Assembly: GCA_014859905.1 (NCBI GenBank)
Contig: JACZKT010000009.1
Location: 1-55,215 of the forward strand
Length of the DNA stretch: 55,215 nt
From: Rubrivivax sp.
GTDB lineage: Bacteria > Pseudomonadota > Gammaproteobacteria > Burkholderiales > Burkholderiaceae_C
Reading direction: 5' to 3'
Shown here: in pieces, positions 29,641 to 38,920 of the stretch
How the letters are laid out: every line of letters begins with the position of its first letter
Numbering within the stretch: the stretch's first letter is position 1
Made by a program: the position numbers and the translations under genes
Notes under the pieces: generated by a model
The model's input: the letters and a program-made list of their open reading frames with translations, nothing else
Databases searched by the model: none
Told to the model about the DNA's origin: nothing

Positions 29641-29867
29641 ACCAGGTCTTGAAAGGCGGCGAGATACGCTTGTCGGCTCGAAGGACGAGGCGCCACGATG
29701 GGCGGATCCAAACGACAGTTCGGGTCGGCAGCTCGTCGTCCCGTTACGCCTGGCCAGCGAGGCATCCGGCAGAAAAGGCCTTGTTGGTCAAGCATGCCAG
29801 CGCGCACTGCCACCGCTCGCCGCTCCATGGATGGCACCGTTGATCGGTGCCCCACCGTGTGTTGGCC

Positions 29868-30206
29868 ATGCCAAAACCAGCCAACGCGAGCTCGATTCAG
29901 GTTGCCGCCATCGCGGCTGTCTGGTTTGTGGTCCTGACGATTCTGAACGTCTTCGCCGGAGGCCGCCTCCGGGGAACCATCTTCTACGCCGTGCCCGTGG
30001 CGTTCGCTGCTTGGTACGACCTGCGCCTGGGTTTTGTGTTCGCCGCCGTCGGTGCATTGAGCGCCTGGGCCGGAGGTTCCATTCCCCGGCCAGGCTTTGA
30101 AGACCCGGTGTGGATCGAAGGCTCTTGGGCGTTTCTGAAGCTCAGCGCAGCGGCAATCGGGACCCGGATTGCGCTTCGCCAACTGGGCAAGCGTCACTCG
30201 AAGTGA
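29868..30206 (+). CDS. Small membrane protein
   Basis: MPKPANASSIQVAAIAAVWFVVLTILNVFAGGRLRGTIFYAVPVAFAAWYDLRLGFVFAAVGALSAWAGG; 3-4 hydrophobic segments. Confidence 0.6.
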   Translation: MPKPANASSIQVAAIAAVWFVVLTILNVFAGGRLRGTIFYAVPVAFAAWYDLRLGFVFAAVGALSAWAGGSIPRPGFEDPVWIEGSWAFLKLSAAAIGTRIALRQLGKRHSK

Positions 30207-30253
30207 ACGACGCCTGTCGGTCGCGGGTTCGTGGTCGATCGCAGGCCGGCGCC

Positions 30254-30304
30254 TCTTGACGGGATCTTTGCGCCCGCCAGCAAAGTCTTTGCGCCATCTT
30301 TAGG
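30254..30304 (+). promoter_or_regulatory. Direct-repeat operator, 11-bp phased TCTT repeats (KdpE-like?)
   Basis: TCTT at 30254, 30265, 30286, 30297; TCTTTGCGCCATCTTTAGG 30286-30304. Confidence 0.55.
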
Positions 30305-30376
30305 CCCTCTCAGCTTCAATGGCGACGTGGTTCGACCGACTTCGTTGAAGGTCGGCCACGCGAACCAAGGACTGCC

Positions 30377-31048
30377 ATGAGTACCATCGCCCTGCGCCGA
30401 CTTCGACCTGACGATTCGATCGATGAACTGACCGCGATGCTGCGTCGCGCGTTCGCCCGGCTCGGAGCCAGCGGCATGAACTGCACTTGTGTCGAGCAGA
30501 CGCCCGATGTCACTCGTCAGCGCATCGGCCAGGGTGACTGCGTCGTCGCGTTGGCCGGACCGCGCATCGTCGGCACGGTGACCTTGCAGACTGCCGACCC
30601 GCAGGCTGAAATCGCGTGGTACCGACATCCCAGCGTGGCCAGCCTGCACCAGCTGGCGGTGGAGCCTGTCCATCAAGGCACCGGCGTCGGCAAGGCCCTG
30701 CTACACGCAGCCGAAGACTGGGCTTTCAAGCAACGCTGCGTGGCGCTTGCGCTGGACACACCAGAGCCCGCACTGCATCTGCATGCCTACTATGCACGCC
30801 AGGGCTTCAGCCGGCAGTCGACCGTGCAGATTGCGGGTCGCACCTACCGCAGTGCCGTGTTCAGCAAGCCGGTGCGACTAGCCCCGCGAGCGGTCTGGCA
30901 CGATGTCTGGCCGCCTCGGCGCCCTGGCGAGACGGCGCTGCTCGCCAGACAGCAGAACCGATCGCACGGGCATGAAGCGGCGGCCCTTCAGGGGCGCAGC
31001 GATGCACTGGCGTCAACCGCTCTGGGGGCCCGCAGCTGGCCCCGGTGA
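30377..31048 (+). CDS. GNAT-family N-acetyltransferase
   Basis: LHQLAVEPVHQGTGVGKALLHAAEDWAFKQRCVALALDTPEPALHLHAYYARQGF. Confidence 0.9.
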   Translation: MSTIALRRLRPDDSIDELTAMLRRAFARLGASGMNCTCVEQTPDVTRQRIGQGDCVVALAGPRIVGTVTLQTADPQAEIAWYRHPSVASLHQLAVEPVHQGTGVGKALLHAAEDWAFKQRCVALALDTPEPALHLHAYYARQGFSRQSTVQIAGRTYRSAVFSKPVRLAPRAVWHDVWPPRRPGETALLARQQNRSHGHEAAALQGRSDALASTALGARSWPR

Positions 31049-31084
31049 CGCTGCACGCCCTCGCACCTCGGCTTGCTGATGCGA

Positions 31085-31124
31085 TCTTGATGCGCGGGCC
31101 ATCAATCTTGATGCCATCTTTGTG
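31085..31124 (+). promoter_or_regulatory. Direct-repeat operator (same architecture as 30265-30302)
   Basis: TCTT at 31085, 31106, 31117; TCTTGATGCCATCTTTGTG 31106-31124. Confidence 0.6.
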
Positions 31125-31186
31125 CGCGCCTGCATAGAGTGCATGTTCCTGTCGGCAGCGGGTTCCCCCGCAGCCGGATCTGCTTT

Positions 31187-32362
31187 ATGTCCGAGACTAT
31201 CACCCGCTCCAACACGCCCGTTCGCTTCCCGCGCAGCTCAGCGCAACCGGTGGAACCGGTGCACTGCGTACGTGCGTCGGTCTCCGACCTCGCAGCCCTG
31301 TCGGCGCTGGAAGAAGCGGCATTCGACGGTGACCGCATCTCGCCCCGCAGCTGGCGCCAGCTCTTGCGCAGCCGCTCGGCCCTGGTCACGACGGCACGTA
31401 GCAGTGGCGCGGCGGCCGGGCTGCTGGGCGCGACCGTCGTACTGCGGCGGGCACGCAGCTCGGTGGCTCGCCTCTATTCGATCGCCGTCGCGCCCGCGGC
31501 GCGTGGCCGCGGCACCGCGAGCCGACTGCTCGGAGAAGCCATCGGTCTCGCACGCGACAGCGGCGCTGCGGTGCTGCGCCTGGAAACGCGCGCCGACAAC
31601 CATGCCGCGCAGCGCCTGTTCGCGCGCCATGGCTTCAGCCCGCTGGATCGCAAGGCGGGCTACTACGAAGACGGCGCCGATGCGCTGCGCTTCCAGAAGT
31701 CACTGTGGGACAGCGGCCGCGCCACTCACGACCTGGCCCTGAAGGCGCCCTTCTACGCGCAGACGCTGGACTTCACCTGCGGCCCCTGCGCCCTGCTCAT
31801 GGCGATGGCAGCTTTGGACGAGGGCGCCGTGCTGGACCGCTCCGCTGAAATTCGGCTGTGGCGCGAAGCCACGACGGTCTTCATGGCCGCCGGTCACGGC
31901 GGCTGCGGTCCCTTCGGCCTGGCGCTGGCCGCCGTGCGCCGCGGCTTCGGCGCCACCGTCTACGCGCCTCCGGGCCACGCGATGTTCATCGAGTCGGTGC
32001 GCGACCAGCGCAAGAAGGACGTGATCGCCTTGGTCGAGTCCGACTTCCGCACCGAGTTCGCAGCCACCGGCCAGCGCGTGGCGCCGGCACCCGTGTCGCC
32101 GGCGCAACTGGTCGAGCACCTGCACCGGGGCCATGTGCCGCTGGTGCTGATCAGCCTGTGGCGTCTGCACGGAGAAAGAAGCCCGCACTGGGTGGTGGTC
32201 ACCGGCTTCGACGGCCAGGTGTTCCGCATCCTCGACCCGATGTCCGAGCCGCAGGCCGATGCCGACCCCGGCATTTCGGTCAGCGTCGACGAATTCAAAC
32301 GCATCACCCGCTACGGCCGGCACCGCCAGTCGGCGGCCATCATCATTTCGAAGGGACTCTGA
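31187..32362 (+). CDS. GNAT acetyltransferase fused to a peptidase C39-like domain
   Basis: LYSIAVAPAARGRGTASRLLGEAIGLARDSGAAVLRLETRADNHAAQRLFARHGF then DFTCGPCALLMAMAAL...SPHWVVVTGFDGQVFRILDP. Confidence 0.9.
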   Translation: MSETITRSNTPVRFPRSSAQPVEPVHCVRASVSDLAALSALEEAAFDGDRISPRSWRQLLRSRSALVTTARSSGAAAGLLGATVVLRRARSSVARLYSIAVAPAARGRGTASRLLGEAIGLARDSGAAVLRLETRADNHAAQRLFARHGFSPLDRKAGYYEDGADALRFQKSLWDSGRATHDLALKAPFYAQTLDFTCGPCALLMAMAALDEGAVLDRSAEIRLWREATTVFMAAGHGGCGPFGLALAAVRRGFGATVYAPPGHAMFIESVRDQRKKDVIALVESDFRTEFAATGQRVAPAPVSPAQLVEHLHRGHVPLVLISLWRLHGERSPHWVVVTGFDGQVFRILDPMSEPQADADPGISVSVDEFKRITRYGRHRQSAAIIISKGL

Positions 32363-32363
32363 A

Positions 32364-33977
32364 GTGGCATCCGATCACCTGATCGTCGTTGAAAAGCTCG
32401 CCGACTTCCGCTGGGCCGGTGCCGACGCGCGTGCCGATTCACATGTCGTCACGGCCGAGGCCTTCATCTCCGAGCGCAGCGACTCTCGCGCCCGTGCCGC
32501 CGGGCGGCCGCGCAAGGTGATCAACCTCTGCCGCAACTACGACTACCTAAGCCTGGGCTACTACTGTTCGCTGCTGGCCGAGGCGCGGGGCGACCGCATC
32601 ACGCCCAGCGTTGAGACCATCCTCGACCTGCAGCACCGCCACACGCACCAGGCCTCGCTGGCGCGGCTGGATCGCCTGATCTCCGGGCTTGACGACGTGC
32701 CGCGCTCGGTAAACCGCCTGAGCCTCAATGTCTTCTTCGGCCATGTCGAAGACCCTGAACTGGCTGACCTGGCGCGCAAGGCCTTCGAGCTGTTCCGCTG
32801 CCCGCTGCTGGAGGTCGAACTCGAACGGCCTGAGGGCCTGAACGGCTGGAAGACCACGGCCGTCAGGGCGCTGGACCCGCGTGAGTTGGATGCCCCGCGC
32901 GACAAGCTGTTTATCAGCGCGCTTGACGAGTTCACGCGCCGCCGCTGGAGCCCGGCGCGCGTACAGGCGGCACCGAAGATGGACCTGGCCATCCTGCACG
33001 ACCCGGGCGATCCGCTGCCGCCGTCGAACATGAAGACGCTGCAGCGCATCGTCGAGGTGGGCGAGTCCATGGACATCGCGGTGGAGCTGATCCGCCGCCA
33101 GGACTATTCGCGCCTGACCCAGTTCGACGCCCTGTTCATCCGCGAGACCACCGCGGTGGCGCACCACACCTTCAAGTTCGCGAAGAAGGCGGCGGCCGAA
33201 GGCATGCCGGTGATCGACGATCCCGGCTCCATCCTGCGCTGCACCAACAAGGCCTATCTGGCCGAACTGCTGCGCGGCAACGGCATCGCCACGCCACGCA
33301 CGCGGCTAGTCAGCCGGCGCACGCTTGCGCGTTTCGAGGACACGCTGTGCTACCCCGTGGTGCTGAAGGTGCCCGATGGCTCCTTCAGCCGCGACGTGAA
33401 GAAGGCACAGGACTTCAGACAGTTTCGGGACATTGCGCTGGCGATGTTCAAGGACTCGGAAATCGTGCTCGTGCAGGACTTCATGTACACGCCCTACGAC
33501 TGGCGGGTCGGCGTGCTGGCCGGCGAGCCGCTGTTCGTGGCGCGTTACCACATGGTGCGCGACCACTGGCAGATCATCAAGCACGCGGGCGCAGGGCAAG
33601 CTGCCGAGGGGCGCACCGAGGCGGTAGCACTGCGCGACACGCCCAAGGCTGTGCTTGACACTGCGGTCAGCGCGGCCCGCCTGATCGGCGACGGCTTCTA
33701 CGGCGTCGATCTCAAGCAGAACGAGACAGGCGTATTCGTCATCGAGATCAACGACAACCCCAATCTCGATGTTGGCGCTGAAGACAAGGTGATGGGCGAC
33801 GAGCTCTATCGCCGGCTGCTGGCGCACCTGCTGGCCAAGTTCGAGGGTCGCAACGAGACGCCCGTCCGCGAATTGCTAAGCACCCCGGCGCAGGTGGATG
33901 AATCCAGCCACCTACCCCTCATTGCTGCGAAAGCAGTGCTGAGGGCAGGCCCCAAACACGCCGCAGCGTCGAGCTGA
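32364..33977 (+). CDS. RimK-like ATP-grasp family protein
   Basis: GTG start just after the preceding stop; PVIDDPGSILRCTNKAYLAELLRGNGIATPRTRLV...YPVVLKVPDGSFSRDVKKA...FYGVDLKQNETGVFVIEINDNPNLDVGAED. Confidence 0.9.
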   Translation: MASDHLIVVEKLADFRWAGADARADSHVVTAEAFISERSDSRARAAGRPRKVINLCRNYDYLSLGYYCSLLAEARGDRITPSVETILDLQHRHTHQASLARLDRLISGLDDVPRSVNRLSLNVFFGHVEDPELADLARKAFELFRCPLLEVELERPEGLNGWKTTAVRALDPRELDAPRDKLFISALDEFTRRRWSPARVQAAPKMDLAILHDPGDPLPPSNMKTLQRIVEVGESMDIAVELIRRQDYSRLTQFDALFIRETTAVAHHTFKFAKKAAAEGMPVIDDPGSILRCTNKAYLAELLRGNGIATPRTRLVSRRTLARFEDTLCYPVVLKVPDGSFSRDVKKAQDFRQFRDIALAMFKDSEIVLVQDFMYTPYDWRVGVLAGEPLFVARYHMVRDHWQIIKHAGAGQAAEGRTEAVALRDTPKAVLDTAVSAARLIGDGFYGVDLKQNETGVFVIEINDNPNLDVGAEDKVMGDELYRRLLAHLLAKFEGRNETPVRELLSTPAQVDESSHLPLIAAKAVLRAGPKHAAASS

Positions 33978-34056
33978 CGCATGCTGCAGACCCGCAAGGC
34001 CCGAACCAAAGCAAAGCGTGAAGGCCTTGCTTCCATCACCCGCCTGGAGATACTTC

Positions 34057-34830
34057 ATGAAGAAATCAACGCTGGCTTCGCTGGCCCTGCTGGCAACCAT
34101 CGCAACCCCCGCGATGGCCGCCGATGACTCTTTGTCGTTCAACCTCAGCGTCGTCAGCGACTACCGCTACCGTGGGATTTCGCAAACCCGTCTGAAGCCC
34201 GCGTTGCAGGGTGGCGTCGACTATGTATCGCCGGTCGGCATTTACGCTGGCGCCTGGGGCTCCACGATCAGCTGGATCAAGGACAACGACGTCAAGGGCC
34301 CGGTCGAGGTGGACATCTATGGCGGCTACCGCGGCGAAATCCAGAGAGACCTGGGCTACGACGTCGGCTTGATTCAGTATGCGTACGTGGGCAACAAGCT
34401 CGCCGACACTGGCGGCGGCGGCGTTTACAAGAACGCGAATACCACCGAGTTGTACGGCGCGCTGACCTACGGCCCCGTGACGGCAAAGCTGTCGTACGCC
34501 TTGACCGACCTGTTCGGCAACTACAACTTCGCCAGCGGGCAGAGCACGAAGGGCAGCCTCTACGCCGAATTGAATGGCAGCTTCGACATCACCTCGGGCT
34601 TCACGCTCGCACCCCACGTCGGTTACCAGAAGGTGGCGCATATCGGCAACGCCTCGTACACCGACTACTCAGTGACCGTCAGCAAGGACCTGGGGTCTGG
34701 CCTGTCGGTCGGCCTCGCGCTGGTGGGCACCGATGCCGACAAGTCCTTCTACGTGCCAGGCGCCGCTGCCAACAGCTCGAAGTTCCTCGGCAAGACGGCA
34801 CTGGTGCTCAGCGTCAAGGCGACGTTCTGA
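34057..34830 (+). CDS. TorF-like putative porin (TIGR02001-type)
   Basis: Signal peptide MKKSTLASLALLATIATPAMA; LSFNLSVVSDYRYRGISQTRLKPALQGGVDYVSPVGIYAGAWGSTIS. Confidence 0.88.
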   Translation: MKKSTLASLALLATIATPAMAADDSLSFNLSVVSDYRYRGISQTRLKPALQGGVDYVSPVGIYAGAWGSTISWIKDNDVKGPVEVDIYGGYRGEIQRDLGYDVGLIQYAYVGNKLADTGGGGVYKNANTTELYGALTYGPVTAKLSYALTDLFGNYNFASGQSTKGSLYAELNGSFDITSGFTLAPHVGYQKVAHIGNASYTDYSVTVSKDLGSGLSVGLALVGTDADKSFYVPGAAANSSKFLGKTALVLSVKATF

Positions 34831-35495
34831 CAGTACTGCCGAGACTGGGCCAAGTTCAATCGGCAGAGGGTGGGTGCTGTTTGAGTGGGACGGCTGCACA
34901 GTGCGCGCCGCCATGTCGATCTCGACGCTGCCGAATCGAAGCTGTCTGGCTTGCACTCATCGCCCGCGCCCCGAAGGCCATTGGCTTCTTTATGTCTTGT
35001 TGATGCTTGGCCCGACAATCTCTACGCCAATTTGACCTCCCGATGCCTACGATTTCCTTCATCGAATCACACTCATCGGAGATCCAACTTGCACTGGCAT
35101 TACGGGGATATGAGCGGCCTGACGTTCAGACTTCTCTTCATCCTTGCTTTCGCAGCATTGTCGCTGGGCATCGTCGCTCTCGTTCTGGCTTTCAGATGGC
35201 TGAAGCGGAAGGTGTCCGACCTCTCTCTCGGTCGGCGCCAGACCGCAAGCGACGCGCCGGCACCAGTGCCTGACCGCAACATGCCGAACGACCTTGCCCG
35301 ACCCGGCGATGGGGCACAGATGCGCCTATTGGTCAGACCAGGAGGTCATCATCTTCGCGTCGCTGAACACGCGGGGCCAGTCGACGAAGTTCGGGTTGGT
35401 TGTGGCCACCATGCCGGTGTGCTCGCACAACCGAATGCGTCCGGCGAACGCGTCGAGGCCAGGCCCTAATCGCTCGGTCCAAGCGGATCGAGCGC

Positions 35496-36191
35496 TCAAT
35501 CGGCCAGCAGCCGGTAGCCCACACCGGTTTCGGTGACGAGGTGCTTGGGCTGCGCCGAGTCGTCTTCCAGCTTCTGCCGCAGATTGCCCATGTAGACACG
35601 CAGGTAGTGCGTGCTTTGCGATTGGGTCGGGCCCCACACCTCGCGCAGCAGGTACGGGTGGGTGAGCACCCGTCCGACATTGGCGATGAGCACACCGAGC
35701 AGTCGGTACTCGATCGGCGTCAGGTGCACCTCGACGCCGCGCCTCTTCACGACACGGGCTGCCAGATCGACCTCCACATCGCCGAAGCGGAAGAGGGAGT
35801 CCGGCGCGGCGCGGCCGGCCCACACCCGGCGCAGGTTGGCTCGCGTGCGCGCCAGCAACTCGGCCACGCCGAAGGGCTTGGTGATGAAGTCGTCGGCGCC
35901 GGCGTCCAGCGCGGCCACCTTCTCGCTCTCGTGGGTGCGGGCGGACAGAACTATGATCGGCACGCCCGACCAGGTCCGAACCTCACGAATGAAGTCGACA
36001 CCGTCGCCATCGGGCAGGCCGAGATCGGCGATCACCAGATCGGGCCGTCGCGTGCCGGCCTCGACCAATCCCTGTTTGATCGTGCCGGCTTCGACCACCT
36101 GCCACCCCTCAGTCTCGAGCGAGATGCGCACGAACTGCCTGATCTCGCGCTCGTCTTCGAGCACCAGGGCGATGGGCGTCGGGGTGGACAT
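35496..36191 (-). CDS. kdpE: KdpE response regulator
   Basis: ALVLEDEREIRQFVRISLETEGWQVVEA...ADLGLPDGDGVDFIREVR; C-terminal winged helix HLTPIEYRLLGVLIANVGRVLTH; next to kdpD. Confidence 0.95.
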   Translation of the reverse strand: MSTPTPIALVLEDEREIRQFVRISLETEGWQVVEAGTIKQGLVEAGTRRPDLVIADLGLPDGDGVDFIREVRTWSGVPIIVLSARTHESEKVAALDAGADDFITKPFGVAELLARTRANLRRVWAGRAAPDSLFRFGDVEVDLAARVVKRRGVEVHLTPIEYRLLGVLIANVGRVLTHPYLLREVWGPTQSQSTHYLRVYMGNLRQKLEDDSAQPKHLVTETGVGYRLLAD

Positions 36192-38905
36192 CAGGATTCC
36201 GGCTTCTCGGTGCCGGCGAGTACATCATCGGCCAAGTCGACCGCCGGCGGCGTGCCCAAGGGCAGGCTGAACGTGAAGGTAGCGCCCTGCGGAAGGGTCG
36301 CTTCGACCCAGATGCGGCCGCGATGGGCCTCGACGATCGCGCGGCAGATGGCCAGGCCCAGCCCGACCCCGGGCGTGACCGACTCGGTTTGGCCGCGTGT
36401 GAACTTTTCGAAGATGGCCTCTTCCTGGCCAGGCGCCACGCCCGGGCCGTGATCGCGCACGCCGACCTGCAGTCGGTCGTCGACGGCGCTCACCAGGATC
36501 TCGACCGGCGAGGCGGCAGGCGTGTACTTGCCCGCGTTCTCCAGCAGGTTGACCAGCACCCGTTCGATCAACACCGCATCGCATTGCACCAAAGGCACGC
36601 CGGGATCGATATGCACGCTGACACGGCGCTCGCCCAGGCTGCCCTGGGCGGACTTCAGGGCGCCACCGATGATCTCCTCGATCGACTGCCACTCGATGCG
36701 CAGCCGGACCTCGCCGCTCTGGATGCGCGCCATGTCGAGCAGATTGGTCACCATGCCGGTCATGCGCCGCGACTTTTCGCTGATCGCCGCAGCCAGGCCC
36801 TGCTGCGGGCCGCTCAAGGGTGGCTGGCTCGCGGCCAGCATCTCGGCCATGGCGACCAGCGCGGCCAGCGGGGTGCGCAGGTCGTGCGACAGCGCCGCCA
36901 GCAGCGAGTTGCGCAGGCGCTCGGACTCCATCTGCACCGTGGCGGTCTGCGCCACGTCGATGTAGTGCACGCGCTCGAGCGCCATGGCAGTCAAGGCCGC
37001 AAACGTCTCCAGTTGCTGCCGCTGCTCGGGCACCAGCAAGAAGCGTGGCTCGTCGGGTTGTACGGCGAGCACGCCGCGTGAGCGCATCGTCGCCTTCAGC
37101 GGCAGGTACAACCAAGTGCTGCCGGCCAGCGTGTCGGTGCCAAGGCCGGCGGGCAGGTTGTGGTCCAGCACCCACTGCGCCGTGCCCAGATCCAGTCCGG
37201 CGCCCTTTGTCGTCGGCGCTTGAATTCGGTCGTGCGCATCCAGCACGTAGACCGCGACGCGGGCGTGGAACTCGCGACCGATCACCGTCTGGGCCACTTC
37301 GACCGCTTGCTCGTTGGTCAGCATGTTGGACAGGTCCCGTGCGGCCTCGAACAGCGCCCTCGAGCGTGTTTCCCGGTGCGTGGCCACTCGCGCCTGGAAG
37401 CGCAGCCCCGCCGTCAGCTGCCCGGTGACCAGGCCCACGATGAGCATCACGGCAAAGGTCAACAAGTACTGCACATCGGACACTGCGAAGGTGCCCTTCG
37501 GCGGCACGAAGAAGAAGTCGAAGGCCGCCACGTTCACGAACGCGGCCAGGACCGCCGGCCCTCGTCCCTGCCAGACCGCCACGCCGACCACGGACAGCAG
37601 GAACACCATGACGATGTTGGCTAGGTCGAAGTACGGAACCAGCAGGAGCGCCAGCACCGTGGTCGCTGCGCAAGCTGCAGTTGCGAAGCCATAGCGGCGA
37701 ACCTGGGTGCCGGTGTTCGACGCGGCCTCCAAGTCGGCCCCCCTTGCGACCGGAGCGGGCCGGGCGCGCTGCGACTGCCCGACCTCGATGCGATCGATGT
37801 CTGGCGCCAGCCTGGCCACGGCCTGCCCAAGGGACCGCCGTGGCCACCAAGTCTTGCGATCACTGTGACCCAGCACGAGCCTGGCCAGATTGTTCTGGCG
37901 TGCATGCTCGACCAGCGCACCGGCGATGCCCTGGGCCGACAGCACTGCCGTGCTGGCACCCAATTCCCGCGCCAGCTTGACGGTTTGAAGGATCCCCTCG
38001 CGCCGGCCAGGCTCCAACCGCTGCAGGGCCGGTGTCTCGACGTACACGGCATGCCACGTGACCGCCAGCTGCCTGGCCAGTTGGGCCGCACTGCGCACCA
38101 CGTGCTCGGCACCTTCCTGCGGCCCGATGCAACACAGCAAGGCACCTTCGGTCTTCCAGACCTTGGCAATCGATCGGTCGACACGGTACGCCTGGACGTC
38201 GTCTTCGACCCGGTCGGCGGTGCGGCGCAACGCCAACTCGCGCAGCGCCATCAGGTTGCCCTTGCGGAAGAAGTTCTTCGCCGCGCGCTCGGCCTGTGCC
38301 GGCAGATACACCTTGCCGGCGGCCAGGCGTTCGATCAGTTCGTCGGCCGTCGTGTCGACCAGCACCACCTCGTCGGCCTTGTCGAAGAAGGTGTCGGGCA
38401 GCGTCTCGTGCACCGCGATGCCCGTGATACCGCCGACCACGTCGTTCAGGCTTTCCAGGTGCTGCACGTTGAGCGTGCTGTAGACGTCGATGCCGGCGGC
38501 AAGCAACTCCTCGACGTCCTGCCAGCGCTTGGGATGACGTGACCCGGCGACGTTCGAATGCGCGAGTTCGTCGACCAGGACCAGGCCCGGCCTGCGTGCC
38601 AGTGCGGCGTCGAGATCGAACTCCGCCAGGCGCTTGCCGCGGTACTCGATGAGCGCCGGTGGCAGCGTCGGCAGGCCTTCCAGCAGCCCGGCCGTCTCGC
38701 TGCGCCCGTGCGTCTCGACGATCCCGGCGAGCACGTCCACGCCATCGGCGTGCAGCTTGCGCGCCGCCAACAGCATGGCGTAGGTCTTGCCCACGCCGGC
38801 CGACGATCCGAAGTAGATGCGCAGGCGGCCCCGCGCCTCGCGCTGCTCCTCCTGCTTGATCTGCGCCAGCAGGGCGTCGGGGTCGGGGCGTTGCTCGTCC
38901 GTCAT
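36191..38905 (-). CDS. kdpD: KdpD sensor histidine kinase
   Basis: GRLRIYFGSSAGVGKTYAMLLAARKLHADGVDVLAGIVETHGRSET; USP domain; LLAALSHDLRTPLAALVAMAEML. Confidence 0.97.
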   Translation of the reverse strand: MTDEQRPDPDALLAQIKQEEQREARGRLRIYFGSSAGVGKTYAMLLAARKLHADGVDVLAGIVETHGRSETAGLLEGLPTLPPALIEYRGKRLAEFDLDAALARRPGLVLVDELAHSNVAGSRHPKRWQDVEELLAAGIDVYSTLNVQHLESLNDVVGGITGIAVHETLPDTFFDKADEVVLVDTTADELIERLAAGKVYLPAQAERAAKNFFRKGNLMALRELALRRTADRVEDDVQAYRVDRSIAKVWKTEGALLCCIGPQEGAEHVVRSAAQLARQLAVTWHAVYVETPALQRLEPGRREGILQTVKLARELGASTAVLSAQGIAGALVEHARQNNLARLVLGHSDRKTWWPRRSLGQAVARLAPDIDRIEVGQSQRARPAPVARGADLEAASNTGTQVRRYGFATAACAATTVLALLLVPYFDLANIVMVFLLSVVGVAVWQGRGPAVLAAFVNVAAFDFFFVPPKGTFAVSDVQYLLTFAVMLIVGLVTGQLTAGLRFQARVATHRETRSRALFEAARDLSNMLTNEQAVEVAQTVIGREFHARVAVYVLDAHDRIQAPTTKGAGLDLGTAQWVLDHNLPAGLGTDTLAGSTWLYLPLKATMRSRGVLAVQPDEPRFLLVPEQRQQLETFAALTAMALERVHYIDVAQTATVQMESERLRNSLLAALSHDLRTPLAALVAMAEMLAASQPPLSGPQQGLAAAISEKSRRMTGMVTNLLDMARIQSGEVRLRIEWQSIEEIIGGALKSAQGSLGERRVSVHIDPGVPLVQCDAVLIERVLVNLLENAGKYTPAASPVEILVSAVDDRLQVGVRDHGPGVAPGQEEAIFEKFTRGQTESVTPGVGLGLAICRAIVEAHRGRIWVEATLPQGATFTFSLPLGTPPAVDLADDVLAGTEKPES

Positions 38906-38920
38906 GCACTTACGATAGCG

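Noticed and set aside
36225-37850. 541-aa - strand ORF
   Set aside because: Alternate frame of kdpD on the same strand; GC-rich artefact
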